DNA of 64,000 nucleotides, from positions 1-64,000 of the forward strand of contig CAZRDX010000004.1 of the NCBI GenBank assembly GCA_964599235.1, read 5' to 3'. Within the stretch, counting starts at the first letter, position 1. Each line of letters starts with the position of its first letter. Made by a program: the position numbers and the translations under genes. Below are positions 1-8,482 of this stretch, one piece after another. Below the pieces are notes generated by a model. The model did no database searches, was not told where the DNA came from, and saw nothing but the letters and a program-made list of their open reading frames with translations. The DNA comes from DRPN01 sp964599235 (lineage in GTDB: Bacteria; Bacteroidota; Bacteroidia; Bacteroidales; VadinHA17).

Positions 1-1176
1 CAGGACGACCGACTCGTGTGCCGCCTGCAGGGCATGGTCGAGCATCTCCTGCGAGAGGATGGTCTTTTTCTCCCGCTCCTCGTCGAGATAACGATAGGGA
101 TCGTCAAACAAACCCATCTCATACTTCGCCTTCAGGATGCGGAACACAGCACTGTCGATAAGCGCCTCGGGCACCCTGCCCTCCTTTACCAGCGCCGGCA
201 GGTTGCGGATATAGTCGCCCCCCTGCAGGTCCATGTCCACGCCGGCACGGATGGCCAGAAGAGCTGCCTCTTTTTCGTCGGCGGCAATGCCGTGGTTGAC
301 CAGCTCATTTATGGAGGTGTAGTCGCTGATCACAACCCCCCTGAACCCCCATTCTCCTCTGAGGATATCATGCAGGAGCCAGCGGTTGGCGGTGGAGGGT
401 ATGCCGTTGAGGTCGTTGAAGGAGGTCATCACGCTGCCCACGCCGGCGGCGACGGCAGCATGATAGGGCGGCAGATAGACCTCCCGCAGCGTTCTCTCGG
501 ACATATCCACCGTATTGTACTCCCTGCCTGCTTCCGGCGCGCCGTAGGCGGCGAAGTGCTTGACACAGGCCAGCAGCGTGGCGGGGCTGGCCAGGTCGTC
601 CCCCTGGTATCCCCGCACCTTGGCCGCCGCCACGAGTGCGCCGTAGTAAGGATCCTCGCCTGCCCCCTCGACCACACGCCCCCACCGCGGGTCGCGGGCG
701 ATGTCCACCATGGGGTTGAAGGTCCAGTTGAGGCCGGCGGCAGCCGCCTCCTTCGCCTGAAGCGCTGCGGTCTTTTCGATCAGCGGCAGATCCCACGAGC
801 AGGCCTCGGCCAGCGGCAACGGGAAGATCGTCTTAAAGCCATGGATCACATCAAACCCGAAGATCAGAGGGATGTGCATGCGCGTTTCCTCCACAGCGAT
901 CTTCTGCAGCCTGCGCACATATTCAACCGAAATGGCATTATAGACTGCCCCCACACGCCCGGCACGCAGCTCCTTCTCCACATCACCGTTGAGCGTGGGT
1001 CCCGTCACCGCCCACCTGCTGACGTACAGAGTCATCTGACCCACCTTCTCCTCCAGGGTCATCTGCGAGAGCAAAGAGTCAATGAAACGGTCCCCCCCTG
1101 AAGTGGAGATACCGTGATCCGTCGTACAGGACACAGTAAAAAGAAAAACAAAAAGAAAATAATACATTGAACGCAT
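1..1176 (-). CDS. bglX: Beta-glucosidase, GH3 family, BglX-like (3' part cut off by window edge)
   Basis: Periplasmic or outer-membrane exo-glycosidase that removes terminal beta-glucosyl residues from oligosaccharides. The 392 residues present cover the N-terminal TIM-barrel domain of GH3; the C-terminal half lies outside the window. Visible GH3 blocks are the MTLEEKVGQM start (about 39-48), DPRWGR (162-167), GEDPYY (173-178), KHFAAYG (206-212) and the nucleophile motif VISDY with Asp285. The N-terminus is a lipoprotein-like signal (MRSMYYFLFV, Cys17). I chose the ATG at 1176 over the in-frame ATG at 1167 because it adds the basic residue expected before a signal helix. A TATCTTTA box lies 28 nt upstream. 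The family assignment is firm; the substrate is not determined. Confidence 0.95.
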   Translation of the reverse strand, partial: MRSMYYFLFVFLFTVSCTTDHGISTSGGDRFIDSLLSQMTLEEKVGQMTLYVSRWAVTGPTLNGDVEKELRAGRVGAVYNAISVEYVRRLQKIAVEETRMHIPLIFGFDVIHGFKTIFPLPLAEACSWDLPLIEKTAALQAKEAAAAGLNWTFNPMVDIARDPRWGRVVEGAGEDPYYGALVAAAKVRGYQGDDLASPATLLACVKHFAAYGAPEAGREYNTVDMSERTLREVYLPPYHAAVAAGVGSVMTSFNDLNGIPSTANRWLLHDILRGEWGFRGVVISDYTSINELVNHGIAADEKEAALLAIRAGVDMDLQGGDYIRNLPALVKEGRVPEALIDSAVFRILKAKYEMGLFDDPYRYLDEEREKKTILSQEMLDHALQAAHESVVL

Positions 1177-1203
1177 ATCTACCGGTTTTTGTTCAGATAA
1201 CCC

Positions 1204-1211
1204 TAAAGATA
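1204..1211 (-). promoter_or_regulatory. Probable -7 box (TATCTTTA) for the GH3 gene
   Basis: The minus strand reads TATCTTTA, one base from the Bacteroidota consensus TAnnTTTG, with a T-rich stretch about 20 nt upstream. The start codons at 1176 and 1167 would follow a leader of about 25-35 nt. Confidence 0.45.
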
Positions 1212-1293
1212 ATCCAGAAAAGGAAATTAGGAAAACAACAAACAGAAATCTCAAACATCTGTCAAACAAATCCCGGCCATGCCCTGGAAACAC

Positions 1294-1316
1294 AAAGCCC
1301 GCTCGCGGCGGGCTTT
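1294..1316 (-). terminator. Hairpin downstream of tRNA-Val
   Basis: A perfect 9-bp stem (aaagcccgc / gcgggcttt) with a 5-nt loop lies directly after the 3' end of tRNA-Val on the minus strand. The 3' arm ends in TTT followed by GTGTTT, so the U-tract is weak. It probably terminates or helps process the tRNA transcript. Confidence 0.55.
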
Positions 1317-1322
1317 CGGAAG

Positions 1323-1400
1323 TGGTGGGATATGCAGGATTCGAACCTGCGACCTCATGTCTGTGAAACATGCGCTCTAAACCAGCTGAGCTAATATCCC
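1323..1400 (-). tRNA. tRNA-Val, anticodon CAC
   Basis: A full cloverleaf reads on the minus strand. The acceptor GGGATAT pairs with ATATCCC, the D stem is GCTC/GAGC, the anticodon stem CATGT/ACATG carries loop TTCACAG (anticodon CAC, codon GUG), and the T stem GCAGG/CCTGC carries loop TTCGAAT. The discriminator is A and CCA is encoded (1325-1323). A hairpin follows at 1294-1316. Confidence 0.93.
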
Positions 1401-1439
1401 TCACATGTTCGGGTTGCAAATTTACACAAAGGTTGAGAA

Positions 1440-1471
1440 ATTGCAAACACACCCAAGAAATATTACTTTTG
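1440..1471 (+). promoter_or_regulatory. Promoter of the GT2 gene (ATTG, 20 nt, TACTTTTG)
   Basis: TACTTTTG at 1464-1471 matches TAnnTTTG, and ATTG at 1440-1443 sits 20 nt upstream as the -33 element. The predicted start of transcription (about 1475) is only 1-3 nt before the ATG at 1477, so the message may be leaderless or nearly so. Confidence 0.7.
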
Positions 1472-1476
1472 GGACC

Positions 1477-2208
1477 ATGACACGCACCATCACGAAACTG
1501 TCGGTCATCATTCCTGCTTACAATGAGGGCAGGACGATCCACCATATCCTCGACCGTATCGGCACAGTGGAACTCGAAGACGGTACCCGCAAGGAGATCA
1601 TCATTGTCAACGACTGTTCCACCGACAACACTGAAGAAGCAGTACAAGAATACATGCGTGACCATCCGGAGATGGAGATCCGGTATTTCCGGCATGAGAA
1701 GAACATGGGCAAGGGGGCGGCCCTCCATACAGGCATCGACCATGCCACGGGGGAGTATCTTATCATTCAGGATGCCGACCTGGAATATGATCCGCGGGAG
1801 TACAACGATCTGCTGAGGCCAGTGAAGGAAGGTTTTGCCGATGTGGTTTACGGTTCCCGTTTTGTGGGGAGCAATCCCCACCGCATCCTTTTCTTCTGGC
1901 ACACCATCGGCAACCGTTTTCTCACTTTTCTCTCCAATGTCTTCACCAACCTCAATCTCACGGACATGGAGACCTGCTACAAGCTGTTCGACACCCGAAC
2001 CATCCAGTCGCTGAACCTCAAAGAGAAACGCTTCGGTTTCGAGCCGGAGGTAACGGCCAAGATCGCCAGGATTCCCGGCATACGCATCTACGAGGTGGGC
2101 ATCTCCTACTACGGACGCACATACGAGGAGGGCAAGAAGATCAACTGGAAAGATGGTTTCCGGGCCATCTACTGTATCCTGAAATACAATCTTTTCTCAA
2201 GGGCATGA
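1477..2208 (+). CDS. Glycosyltransferase family 2, polyprenyl-phosphate sugar synthase type
   Basis: GT-A fold transferase of the dolichyl/undecaprenyl-phosphate mannose or glucose synthase type. It would move a sugar from an NDP-sugar to a polyprenyl phosphate at the inner face of the membrane. Visible: nucleotide-binding start SVIIPAYNEG, IIVNDCSTDNT, the metal motif DADLEYDP, then GSRF and the METCYKLF region typical of this subgroup. There is no C-terminal membrane pair, so it is the soluble form. The ATG at 1477 is preferred to 1405: the earlier ATG lies upstream of the promoter, and similarity starts after MTRTITK. The next gene (26 nt away) and the three on the opposite strand are GT-C-like proteins, a class that uses polyprenyl-phosphate sugars, so this enzyme may supply them. 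That link is inference. Confidence 0.9.
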   Translation: MTRTITKLSVIIPAYNEGRTIHHILDRIGTVELEDGTRKEIIIVNDCSTDNTEEAVQEYMRDHPEMEIRYFRHEKNMGKGAALHTGIDHATGEYLIIQDADLEYDPREYNDLLRPVKEGFADVVYGSRFVGSNPHRILFFWHTIGNRFLTFLSNVFTNLNLTDMETCYKLFDTRTIQSLNLKEKRFGFEPEVTAKIARIPGIRIYEVGISYYGRTYEEGKKINWKDGFRAIYCILKYNLFSRA

Positions 2209-2233
2209 ACCCTTTCGACCTGCCAAAGTCGCC

Positions 2234-3670
2234 ATGAACATTTTCCGTCACCGTCTATCCCCTGCGGGGTTCCTGCTTCTGGCATTTTATCTGTTGCTTT
2301 TCCTGTATATCCTGTTTCGTGCCGTTCATCTATCTTTCACCCACGACGAGAGCCTCAGTTTCCGCATTCTTTTGGGGGAAGCCTCGTGGCGTCACACGGC
2401 GAACGACCATTGGCTCAATACGTTCCTGATGCGATGCAGCCGTTCTCTTTTCGGTGATGGGGAGCTGGCCCTTCGTCTTCCAAATGTCCTGGCCTTCGCA
2501 CTTTATCTCGTTGTTATCTTTTTGATCGTACGAAGAGCGGATCATATCCTTCTCATGCTGTGGGGCAGTGCTTTGCTCCTGCTGGATCCTTTCCTGCTCG
2601 ATTTTTTCTCACTGGCCCGGGGATACGGCCTTTCCCTCGCCTTTTTCCTTCTTTCCCTCTACTTTGTTCTGTTAAGCGTCGATGACTGGCGGGGCGGGAA
2701 CCGTTCCCTGCGGCATCCTTCCCTTGCGCTCCTTTCCGCGCTGCCTGCCGTCCTGGCCAACCTTTCGTTGATCAACTATCTCATCGCCGTTCTGGTGCTT
2801 TATCTTTTCTTCGTGGCAAAAGGGATCGGACATCGCTCCCGGCATAGGTGGTATCCGATCCTTCTCACACTGGGTCTTTCCCTTGCTGTTCTTATCACAG
2901 GAGTCCGTCATCTGCTGTGGCTCAGTGAACATGGTCAGCTTTACCAGGGAGCCGCCACCTTAAGGGCAACCCTCGACTCCATCATCCTGAATGCACTTTA
3001 TCCTGTGAGTTACCCTTCCTGGCTTTTCCGCATTTTACGGACACTGGCCGTCATTCTGTTCTTTGGAGGAGTGCTCTCCCTGGTGGTGCGCAGCGATCCT
3101 TCGGGAAGATTTCTGGTGGTCACGATCCTCCTTCTCATGGTCCTGGGCGGTTTCGTTGCCGAACACATCCTCTTCCGTTCGCCATATCCCTACGGACGGT
3201 CGGCCTTGTTTCTCAGGGCATGGTATGGTCTGTTCCTTTTTCTTTTCACTCTCCATCTTGTACGCACATATCGTATTCCTCCATGGCTCTACCGTTTGCC
3301 CATCCTCCTGACCATACTCCTGATGACGACAGAGATCGTCTCATCCGCCAATCTTGTCTATACCAACACATGGCGTTATGATGCCCACACCCGTGAAGTG
3401 ATGGAGATCGTGAAAAAACGGGCGGACGACTCCGGTCATCCCCTGACGATCAGCAACCACTGGCTTTTCGAGCCTTCGATCAATTATTACATTCTTTCCC
3501 GGAAAATGAACCTCCGGCGTACCGACAGAAACGGCCCCAGCCTCAGTACGGACTTCATCTATCAGTTCGACACCATGCCTTCTCCTCCGGGGTTCTTTTC
3601 CCTGCAACATTACCCTGATATAGGCACCCGCCTTTTCGAAAAAGGGTCGGCATACCGGCAACACCCCTGA
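2234..3670 (+). CDS. Multi-pass membrane protein, GT-C glycosyltransferase-like
   Basis: 478 residues with roughly ten or more hydrophobic segments and a C-terminal soluble tail from about residue 380. The first extracytoplasmic loop carries THDES (about 37-41), which fits the acidic motif found after the first helix of GT-C enzymes (ArnT/PMT/GT39-like). It follows the GT2 gene by 25 nt on the same strand and is probably cotranscribed. The likely role is transfer of a sugar from a polyprenyl carrier to an envelope glycan or lipid. I do not recognise a named family, and donor and acceptor are unknown. Base composition is more AT-rich than in the housekeeping genes later in the window. Confidence 0.7.
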   Translation: MNIFRHRLSPAGFLLLAFYLLLFLYILFRAVHLSFTHDESLSFRILLGEASWRHTANDHWLNTFLMRCSRSLFGDGELALRLPNVLAFALYLVVIFLIVRRADHILLMLWGSALLLLDPFLLDFFSLARGYGLSLAFFLLSLYFVLLSVDDWRGGNRSLRHPSLALLSALPAVLANLSLINYLIAVLVLYLFFVAKGIGHRSRHRWYPILLTLGLSLAVLITGVRHLLWLSEHGQLYQGAATLRATLDSIILNALYPVSYPSWLFRILRTLAVILFFGGVLSLVVRSDPSGRFLVVTILLLMVLGGFVAEHILFRSPYPYGRSALFLRAWYGLFLFLFTLHLVRTYRIPPWLYRLPILLTILLMTTEIVSSANLVYTNTWRYDAHTREVMEIVKKRADDSGHPLTISNHWLFEPSINYYILSRKMNLRRTDRNGPSLSTDFIYQFDTMPSPPGFFSLQHYPDIGTRLFEKGSAYRQHP

Positions 3671-3690
3671 AACAACCCGGCTGTTGTTTC
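3669..3690. terminator. Shared hairpin between convergent GT-C genes
   Basis: GAAACAAC (3669-3676) and GTTGTTTC (3683-3690) form an 8-bp stem with a 6-nt loop. It overlaps the stop codons of both convergent genes, so it can act on both strands. There is no long U-tract. Confidence 0.5.
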
Positions 3691-5023
3691 ATTTCCACAG
3701 ATATCCGCGCCAGGCCTTGCCGGTACGTAGGAACACCTTCCAATAGGATTCTTTGTCCATGTTCTCCCAGTGCAGGATAAAATGATAATACTGATACTCC
3801 TGTACAAGGTTGATCACGATGAGGATGCTTCCTGCCAGGATCATCCATTTCCGCCACAAGCCCCGGCTCGCATTCAGCCCCACACCCATCGGTATGGCAA
3901 AACAGACATAATAATCGATCATGGGACGTGCCCCGTAACTCATGCCATACCACCAAGGGTGCCATGAAGAAAGCACGTAGACCGTGATCACGAAGGAGCC
4001 CAGCCAGCTGATCACCAGATAAACATTCCTCTGCCTGATCCAAACCCACAAGCCGGCAAGGGCAAAGAGCAAGACAGGAGCATACACAAAGACCCCTTTT
4101 TTATAGCTGAACAGAAAAGGTACGATATGAGGATGCAGGAAACGAAAAGATTCCCCTGCATAGGACCAGATGATCCAGGATCCTGTTTGCACTTTCCACC
4201 ACGCCATCTGGTACAGGGCCAGAATTACGAGAATGATCGCCATCAGCAGGAAGGTTCCTCCTTTCACACACCTCCAGGCCCGGAGAAATCTTTCCCGGCT
4301 ACCTGCAAGAAAAGGAAGGAAGAGCAGAATGAGCAGGTTCACCGGCCGGATGAGTACCAGCAAACCGAATGCGACCATCCCTTTGACTAGATGTGAAGAA
4401 TCTCCTGAAAGAAAGAAACGGCGAAGATAATAGGAGAAAGCCGTGATCACTGCGAATGAGTAGACATGTGTATAACTGGCATCAAAAAGAGTGAAGTAGG
4501 AAAGATTGGTCCCCAGCACCAGCAACAGGATCAGGAAACCTGTCATCTTTCCGGAGAGACGGTAGGTTTCCAGCAGCTTCCTCAGGAAGCAGAGACCTGC
4601 TCCCAGGTAAAAAAGAGCGGCGAGTGCAACGGCGTACTGATAAGGCACAGCAAAACCATCGGCCACTCCCGTAAGAAGTGCCACCAGATGGGCCACCAAA
4701 AAAAACGGCAACCACAAAAGGGAAACACCGGCAAAATACTTGTTCACATACCGTCCGTTCACCTTTTTCCTGAAGTCCGCTACATGCGCCTTCCCGTAAT
4801 GTTCTTCCTGCTTTCGGAGGTTCCGGGCATAGGAAAGATCATGATCTATGAACAGAGCAGGGAGGTAGGCGTAGTACCCGTGTCCGTCACCTGTGACGAA
4901 CTTGCCGTCATATCCGCCCGAGAAGAGGGTGAACACCATCATCGAGGCAAGCAGCAGGTATTCATACCTGCCTTCGTGGAAGATCTTTCTGAGCACTGTT
5001 GTGATCATACCTGCATTCATCAT
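3689..5023 (-). CDS. Multi-pass membrane protein, GT-C-like (paralogue of the next gene)
   Basis: 444 residues, about eleven predicted membrane segments. The first extracytoplasmic loop has GDGHGYYAYLPALFIDHDLS (about residues 46-65), which matches the same place in the 454-residue upstream neighbour; the two are clearly paralogues. The acidic residues in this loop fit the GT-C plan but the family is not named. It is the last gene of a minus-strand set in which each gene overlaps the next by 4 nt (start 5023, upstream stop 5020). A role in envelope glycan assembly is inferred from context only. Confidence 0.65.
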   Translation of the reverse strand: MMNAGMITTVLRKIFHEGRYEYLLLASMMVFTLFSGGYDGKFVTGDGHGYYAYLPALFIDHDLSYARNLRKQEEHYGKAHVADFRKKVNGRYVNKYFAGVSLLWLPFFLVAHLVALLTGVADGFAVPYQYAVALAALFYLGAGLCFLRKLLETYRLSGKMTGFLILLLVLGTNLSYFTLFDASYTHVYSFAVITAFSYYLRRFFLSGDSSHLVKGMVAFGLLVLIRPVNLLILLFLPFLAGSRERFLRAWRCVKGGTFLLMAIILVILALYQMAWWKVQTGSWIIWSYAGESFRFLHPHIVPFLFSYKKGVFVYAPVLLFALAGLWVWIRQRNVYLVISWLGSFVITVYVLSSWHPWWYGMSYGARPMIDYYVCFAIPMGVGLNASRGLWRKWMILAGSILIVINLVQEYQYYHFILHWENMDKESYWKVFLRTGKAWRGYLWK

Positions 5024-6384
5024 CTCTCCCCTTTCAGTGCCTTTTCATAGTCGGGAGGATCAAGCAACTGATCATAATCTTCCGGCCACTGGTTCTTCAG
5101 AAAGGTCCGCCAGTAGAGTGCTTTGGAGGTACTGTCCCAATGGAGGAGGGTGATGCGGTATTGTCGGGTCTGGAAAAGATTGAGGTAGAGGAAGAAAGAA
5201 AGCAGAATCCCTCCCATCAGCCGTACAGCCAGGTGGCTTTTGAAGATCCTTTCCAGGAGAGCAGCAAGGGGGAGGGCCAGGAGAGCATAACTCTCGATCA
5301 TGGCCCGTGCACCGAATCCTCCTCCGTACCACCAGCACCACCAGCTGAAGACCACGTAAAGGGTCAAGACAAGATAAACCAGGATCGCTCGAGCCAGAGC
5401 CTTGTCCTTTTGGAACAACCAGGGGAATCCGGCCAAAGCAAGTGCCATCAAAGGAGTATAGAGCAACCAGCCCTTACGGTAACTGAAAAGTCCTTTCACT
5501 ATGTGCGGATGCAGGAAAAAGAATCCTTCCTCCCCATAGGAGTAGAAGAACCACTCTCCGGTCGAATATTTCCAGTAAGCCACCTGCAACAACACCGGCA
5601 GGAGCATCATCACGATCATTTCCAGGACGGTGCGGCGATGATCCCGCCAGCGTCGCCAGAAAGCCCGACCTTCCTTTCCCCAACCATAAAGGAGAGGTAC
5701 CAGAAGAACGAGCACATCGGAGGGACGTACGACCAGGATAAGACCAGCCACCAGGCCGGCGGGCAAGAGATAGCGACGACGGGGGCTTTGCAGGCCCCGC
5801 CAGGAGAACCAGAAAAAAACAGCAAAAAGCGAAAAACCGTAAACATGTGACATCCCCGGCTCCACAGCAGCATAATAGAAAAGATTGGTTGCCAGTACCA
5901 GTAGCAACAATGTGAGGGCCGTCACACCATCAGAGAAAAAGGCCAGAAGGACTTTTCTCAGGAAGAAGAGTCCCGTTGCCAGATAAAAAACGGCTGCCAG
6001 GAGGATGAAGAACTGGTACACAGGAGCATAACCGTCGGCAGGCCCCATCCCTGTCAGCGCCAACAGATGCGCTACCAGGAAAAAAGGCAGCAACAACAGG
6101 GCCTCCCCCAACGGCATCTTCAGAGTCGCCCGGCCGTTGGGAGAGGTGAATGTCCAGATCCTCCCCCGAAAACCGGGCGGGAGATCGTGTGTGAAGGAAA
6201 AACTGAGATCATGGTAAATGAACAGGGCCGGAAGATAGGCATAATAGCTCACCACATCATGGTTGATGATCTCATTGTGGAGGTATCTTTTCAGCCGTAT
6301 CCCTTCAAAGAGAACGATCCCCGCTATCAGCAGCACGACCAGGAAGGAAAAAGGCCCCCGGGATATGGTATTCTCCTGTTTCAT
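5020..6384 (-). CDS. Multi-pass membrane protein, GT-C-like
   Basis: 454 residues with a signal-like first helix and about eleven membrane segments. After helix 1 it has HDVVSYYAYLPALFIYHDLS, sharing YYAYLPALFI-HDLS with the downstream gene, and later a FHPHI-type segment (FFFLHPHIVKGLFSYRKG) that is nearly the same in both. This points to gene duplication. It overlaps its neighbours by 4 nt on both sides (ATGA), so translation is probably coupled. Probable lipid-linked sugar transferase by fold and context; substrate unknown. Confidence 0.65.
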   Translation of the reverse strand: MKQENTISRGPFSFLVVLLIAGIVLFEGIRLKRYLHNEIINHDVVSYYAYLPALFIYHDLSFSFTHDLPPGFRGRIWTFTSPNGRATLKMPLGEALLLLPFFLVAHLLALTGMGPADGYAPVYQFFILLAAVFYLATGLFFLRKVLLAFFSDGVTALTLLLLVLATNLFYYAAVEPGMSHVYGFSLFAVFFWFSWRGLQSPRRRYLLPAGLVAGLILVVRPSDVLVLLVPLLYGWGKEGRAFWRRWRDHRRTVLEMIVMMLLPVLLQVAYWKYSTGEWFFYSYGEEGFFFLHPHIVKGLFSYRKGWLLYTPLMALALAGFPWLFQKDKALARAILVYLVLTLYVVFSWWCWWYGGGFGARAMIESYALLALPLAALLERIFKSHLAVRLMGGILLSFFLYLNLFQTRQYRITLLHWDSTSKALYWRTFLKNQWPEDYDQLLDPPDYEKALKGER

Positions 6385-7868
6385 GGTTTTGTACCTTCCT
6401 GCACATCTTCCTTGCGAAGGAAGAGGCAGATCGCATAATCATATCCTCCGAGCACCTTGAAAGGCTTGTCAGGACGGAACACTTTCAGGAGGGAATAGTG
6501 TGGGTCATGGAGCAAGCGCTGCAACGGCAGATGGCCTTCGTTGGGCCCGTAATGGGCATCCCACTGCAAGAGGCTTCCGGGAGGCACCCCCTCGGCAGGA
6601 TGTTCCGGATCAGGCACCCGCTCCCGGCAGGACGAAGGGTCAAAAGGATCACGATCCAGCCGGAAAAGAAAATAAAGATCGTAATAGAAGACAAGCCGGT
6701 CGGAATAAGGAGATCGTTCCACCCAACGGGCAGCCTCGGAAAGAAGACGTTGGGTCTCATCCTCCTGCATGGGCACCTTATGATAATGAAAGGGAGGGAT
6801 CATGAGAAGGAGTACAGTAAGTCCCCCCACGATCACTGAAAGAACCTTTTTCCGCGGGGGCAACAGTGCCGTGAAAGCATCATATCCTCTTACGGCTGTG
6901 ACCGCCAGAAGAGGAACGATCCCTGCCATCACCCGAAGCAGTCCCAGCGAACTGCCCAGCCCCCTCCACCATACAAAGGTATGGGCAGCGAAATAGGTCA
7001 ACGCCGGGAACACCACGAACCACACCTCACGCTCCGCCATGCCCCGTCGCCGGGGATCACGGAGGGAAGCGATCAACACCGTTGCTCCCGCCAGCCACAA
7101 CACGATCATGGGAATACCAAAGATGCGCGGAGCATGCAGGATAAAATGCAACACACTGCCATGACCATAGATGTCGGCGGCCCCGTGATAAGGCATTTGC
7201 GAAATGACCCAAAAGGGGTCTCCATAATAAGGCCATCCCGCCAGGCTGTAGACCACAAACCCCGTGATCAGCCAGGGCAGGCTGCGGTAGCTGCGGTACC
7301 GCAACAAACCGACCAGCATCACCAGCACGATCACAAACCCTTCGGTACGCACGAAAGGCAGGAAAGAGACGACCACTGCCGCCCAGGCATAACGCGCCTG
7401 TAAGGCCAGCCATACAGCCCATACCAACACCAGACTGAATGTGATCTCCGTAAGCGTGGAAAAGAAAAGTGCGAAATATTCAGGAGCCGTCACCACCAGC
7501 AACGGAGCCAGCCAGACATGACGCGCCCCCACCTCCCGGGAAGCAAGCAGGGCCAGCCAGGCAGCCAGCCATCCGGCCATCACATTGTAAAGACGCATGC
7601 CGTTGAAACCCAGTTGCGCAAAGGGAGCACTCAGAAGAGTGAAAAGAGGTTTACCCCAGTGGTCAAGGAAAAGGTGCGGGTAACGAAAAGCATACCGCGC
7701 AATACGATAATGGGCGATCGAATCCCCGCCGCCGTAAAAACCATCTGAACGGATCACCCACACCGCCAGGATCACCAACAGAAAAAACCCCGGAAGCAGA
7801 ATGGACCATCCTCTCTTCTTCCGACCGTGAACAAAAGCTTTGTGAAGGACTTCTCGCATTCTCAGCAT
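6381..7868 (-). CDS. Multi-pass membrane protein, GT-C / mannosyltransferase-like
   Basis: 495 residues. A basic N-terminus is followed by helix 1 and a loop with GGGDSIAHY (about 46-54) and DHWGKPL, which resembles the acidic first loop of GT39/PIG-M-like GT-C proteins. About ten membrane helices follow, then a soluble C-terminal domain of about 120 residues from about residue 375. It starts 10 nt after the UpxY gene stop and overlaps the next gene by 4 nt, making it the first structural gene of the UpxY-headed cluster. It is less similar to the two downstream paralogues than they are to each other. The function is not established. Confidence 0.68.
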   Translation of the reverse strand: MLRMREVLHKAFVHGRKKRGWSILLPGFFLLVILAVWVIRSDGFYGGGDSIAHYRIARYAFRYPHLFLDHWGKPLFTLLSAPFAQLGFNGMRLYNVMAGWLAAWLALLASREVGARHVWLAPLLVVTAPEYFALFFSTLTEITFSLVLVWAVWLALQARYAWAAVVVSFLPFVRTEGFVIVLVMLVGLLRYRSYRSLPWLITGFVVYSLAGWPYYGDPFWVISQMPYHGAADIYGHGSVLHFILHAPRIFGIPMIVLWLAGATVLIASLRDPRRRGMAEREVWFVVFPALTYFAAHTFVWWRGLGSSLGLLRVMAGIVPLLAVTAVRGYDAFTALLPPRKKVLSVIVGGLTVLLLMIPPFHYHKVPMQEDETQRLLSEAARWVERSPYSDRLVFYYDLYFLFRLDRDPFDPSSCRERVPDPEHPAEGVPPGSLLQWDAHYGPNEGHLPLQRLLHDPHYSLLKVFRPDKPFKVLGGYDYAICLFLRKEDVQEGTKP

Positions 7869-7878
7869 GGGAAAAAGC

Positions 7879-8433
7879 TCATGATCCTCTTTGTACCATC
7901 TGTTCGTCGATCACCTTGAGGAACGACTTGCGCACGGTGAGGTAGAGGGCCTGCTGCACGGCCTCGACCATGATACGCACCTTGCGTTTCTTGCCTATGC
8001 TCACCAGGGTGCCGATGAGGCCTTTCATGGGGCCGCGGATCACCTCGACGGTATCGCCTACTTTCATCCGGGCCTCTTCCTCTTCGGAGATGAACTCGCC
8101 CGACGCCTCATAGCGTCGGATCGCCTCGATGAGCGCCTCACTGACAGGCACCGGCACCTTCCGGTTCCTCACGAAATGCACCACCCCCTCGGTACGCAGC
8201 ACCTTGAGGTACTCATGGTAATCCCCCACGTTCACCCGGACGAAGATATAGGAACGGAAGAGAGGCTCCTCTACCCACTTCTTACGGTCGCTCCAGATAC
8301 GGAGTCTTTTCTCCAGCGGGAGGTAACACTCGATACCTTCCCACAGGAAACGTTCCCTCACCTTCTTTTCCTGGCGGGAACGGGTATAGACCACGTACCA
8401 CTGTTTATCCTCTTTTGTGTTTTTCTTTCCCAT
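7879..8433 (-). CDS. UpxY-type transcription antiterminator, NusG family
   Basis: NusG paralogue. The N-terminal NGN domain (about residues 11-110) carries KQWYVVYTRSRQEKKV, CYLPLEKR and PLFRSYIFVRV. A C-terminal KOW segment (MKVGDTVEVIRGPMKGLIG, about 127-145) follows. UpxY-type proteins act in cis on the operon they head, helping RNA polymerase through a long leader or long operon, usually capsule or O-antigen loci. Here it is followed after 10 nt by three GT-C-like genes. The ATG at 8433 is chosen over the GTG at 8454 because a TATTTTTG promoter box (8452-8459) overlaps that GTG. About 184 residues, normal for the family. Confidence 0.9.
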   Translation of the reverse strand: MGKKNTKEDKQWYVVYTRSRQEKKVRERFLWEGIECYLPLEKRLRIWSDRKKWVEEPLFRSYIFVRVNVGDYHEYLKVLRTEGVVHFVRNRKVPVPVSEALIEAIRRYEASGEFISEEEEARMKVGDTVEVIRGPMKGLIGTLVSIGKKRKVRIMVEAVQQALYLTVRKSFLKVIDEQMVQRGS

Positions 8434-8451
8434 CTGTCCGGTGGCTTCACG

Positions 8452-8459
8452 CAAAAATA
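8452..8459 (-). promoter_or_regulatory. -7 box TATTTTTG before the UpxY gene
   Basis: Perfect TAnnTTTG match on the minus strand with the ATG at 8433, giving a leader of about 15 nt. No clear -33 TTTG is seen. The upstream MBOAT gene stops only 24 nt away, so this box lets the UpxY/GT-C cluster be transcribed separately. Confidence 0.6.
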
Positions 8460-8482
8460 GTCCATTTCGCCATACTCCCTCC

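Noticed and set aside
1167..1394. Plus-strand ORF over tRNA-Val
   Set aside because: It contains the complement of the tRNA and has no protein-like composition.
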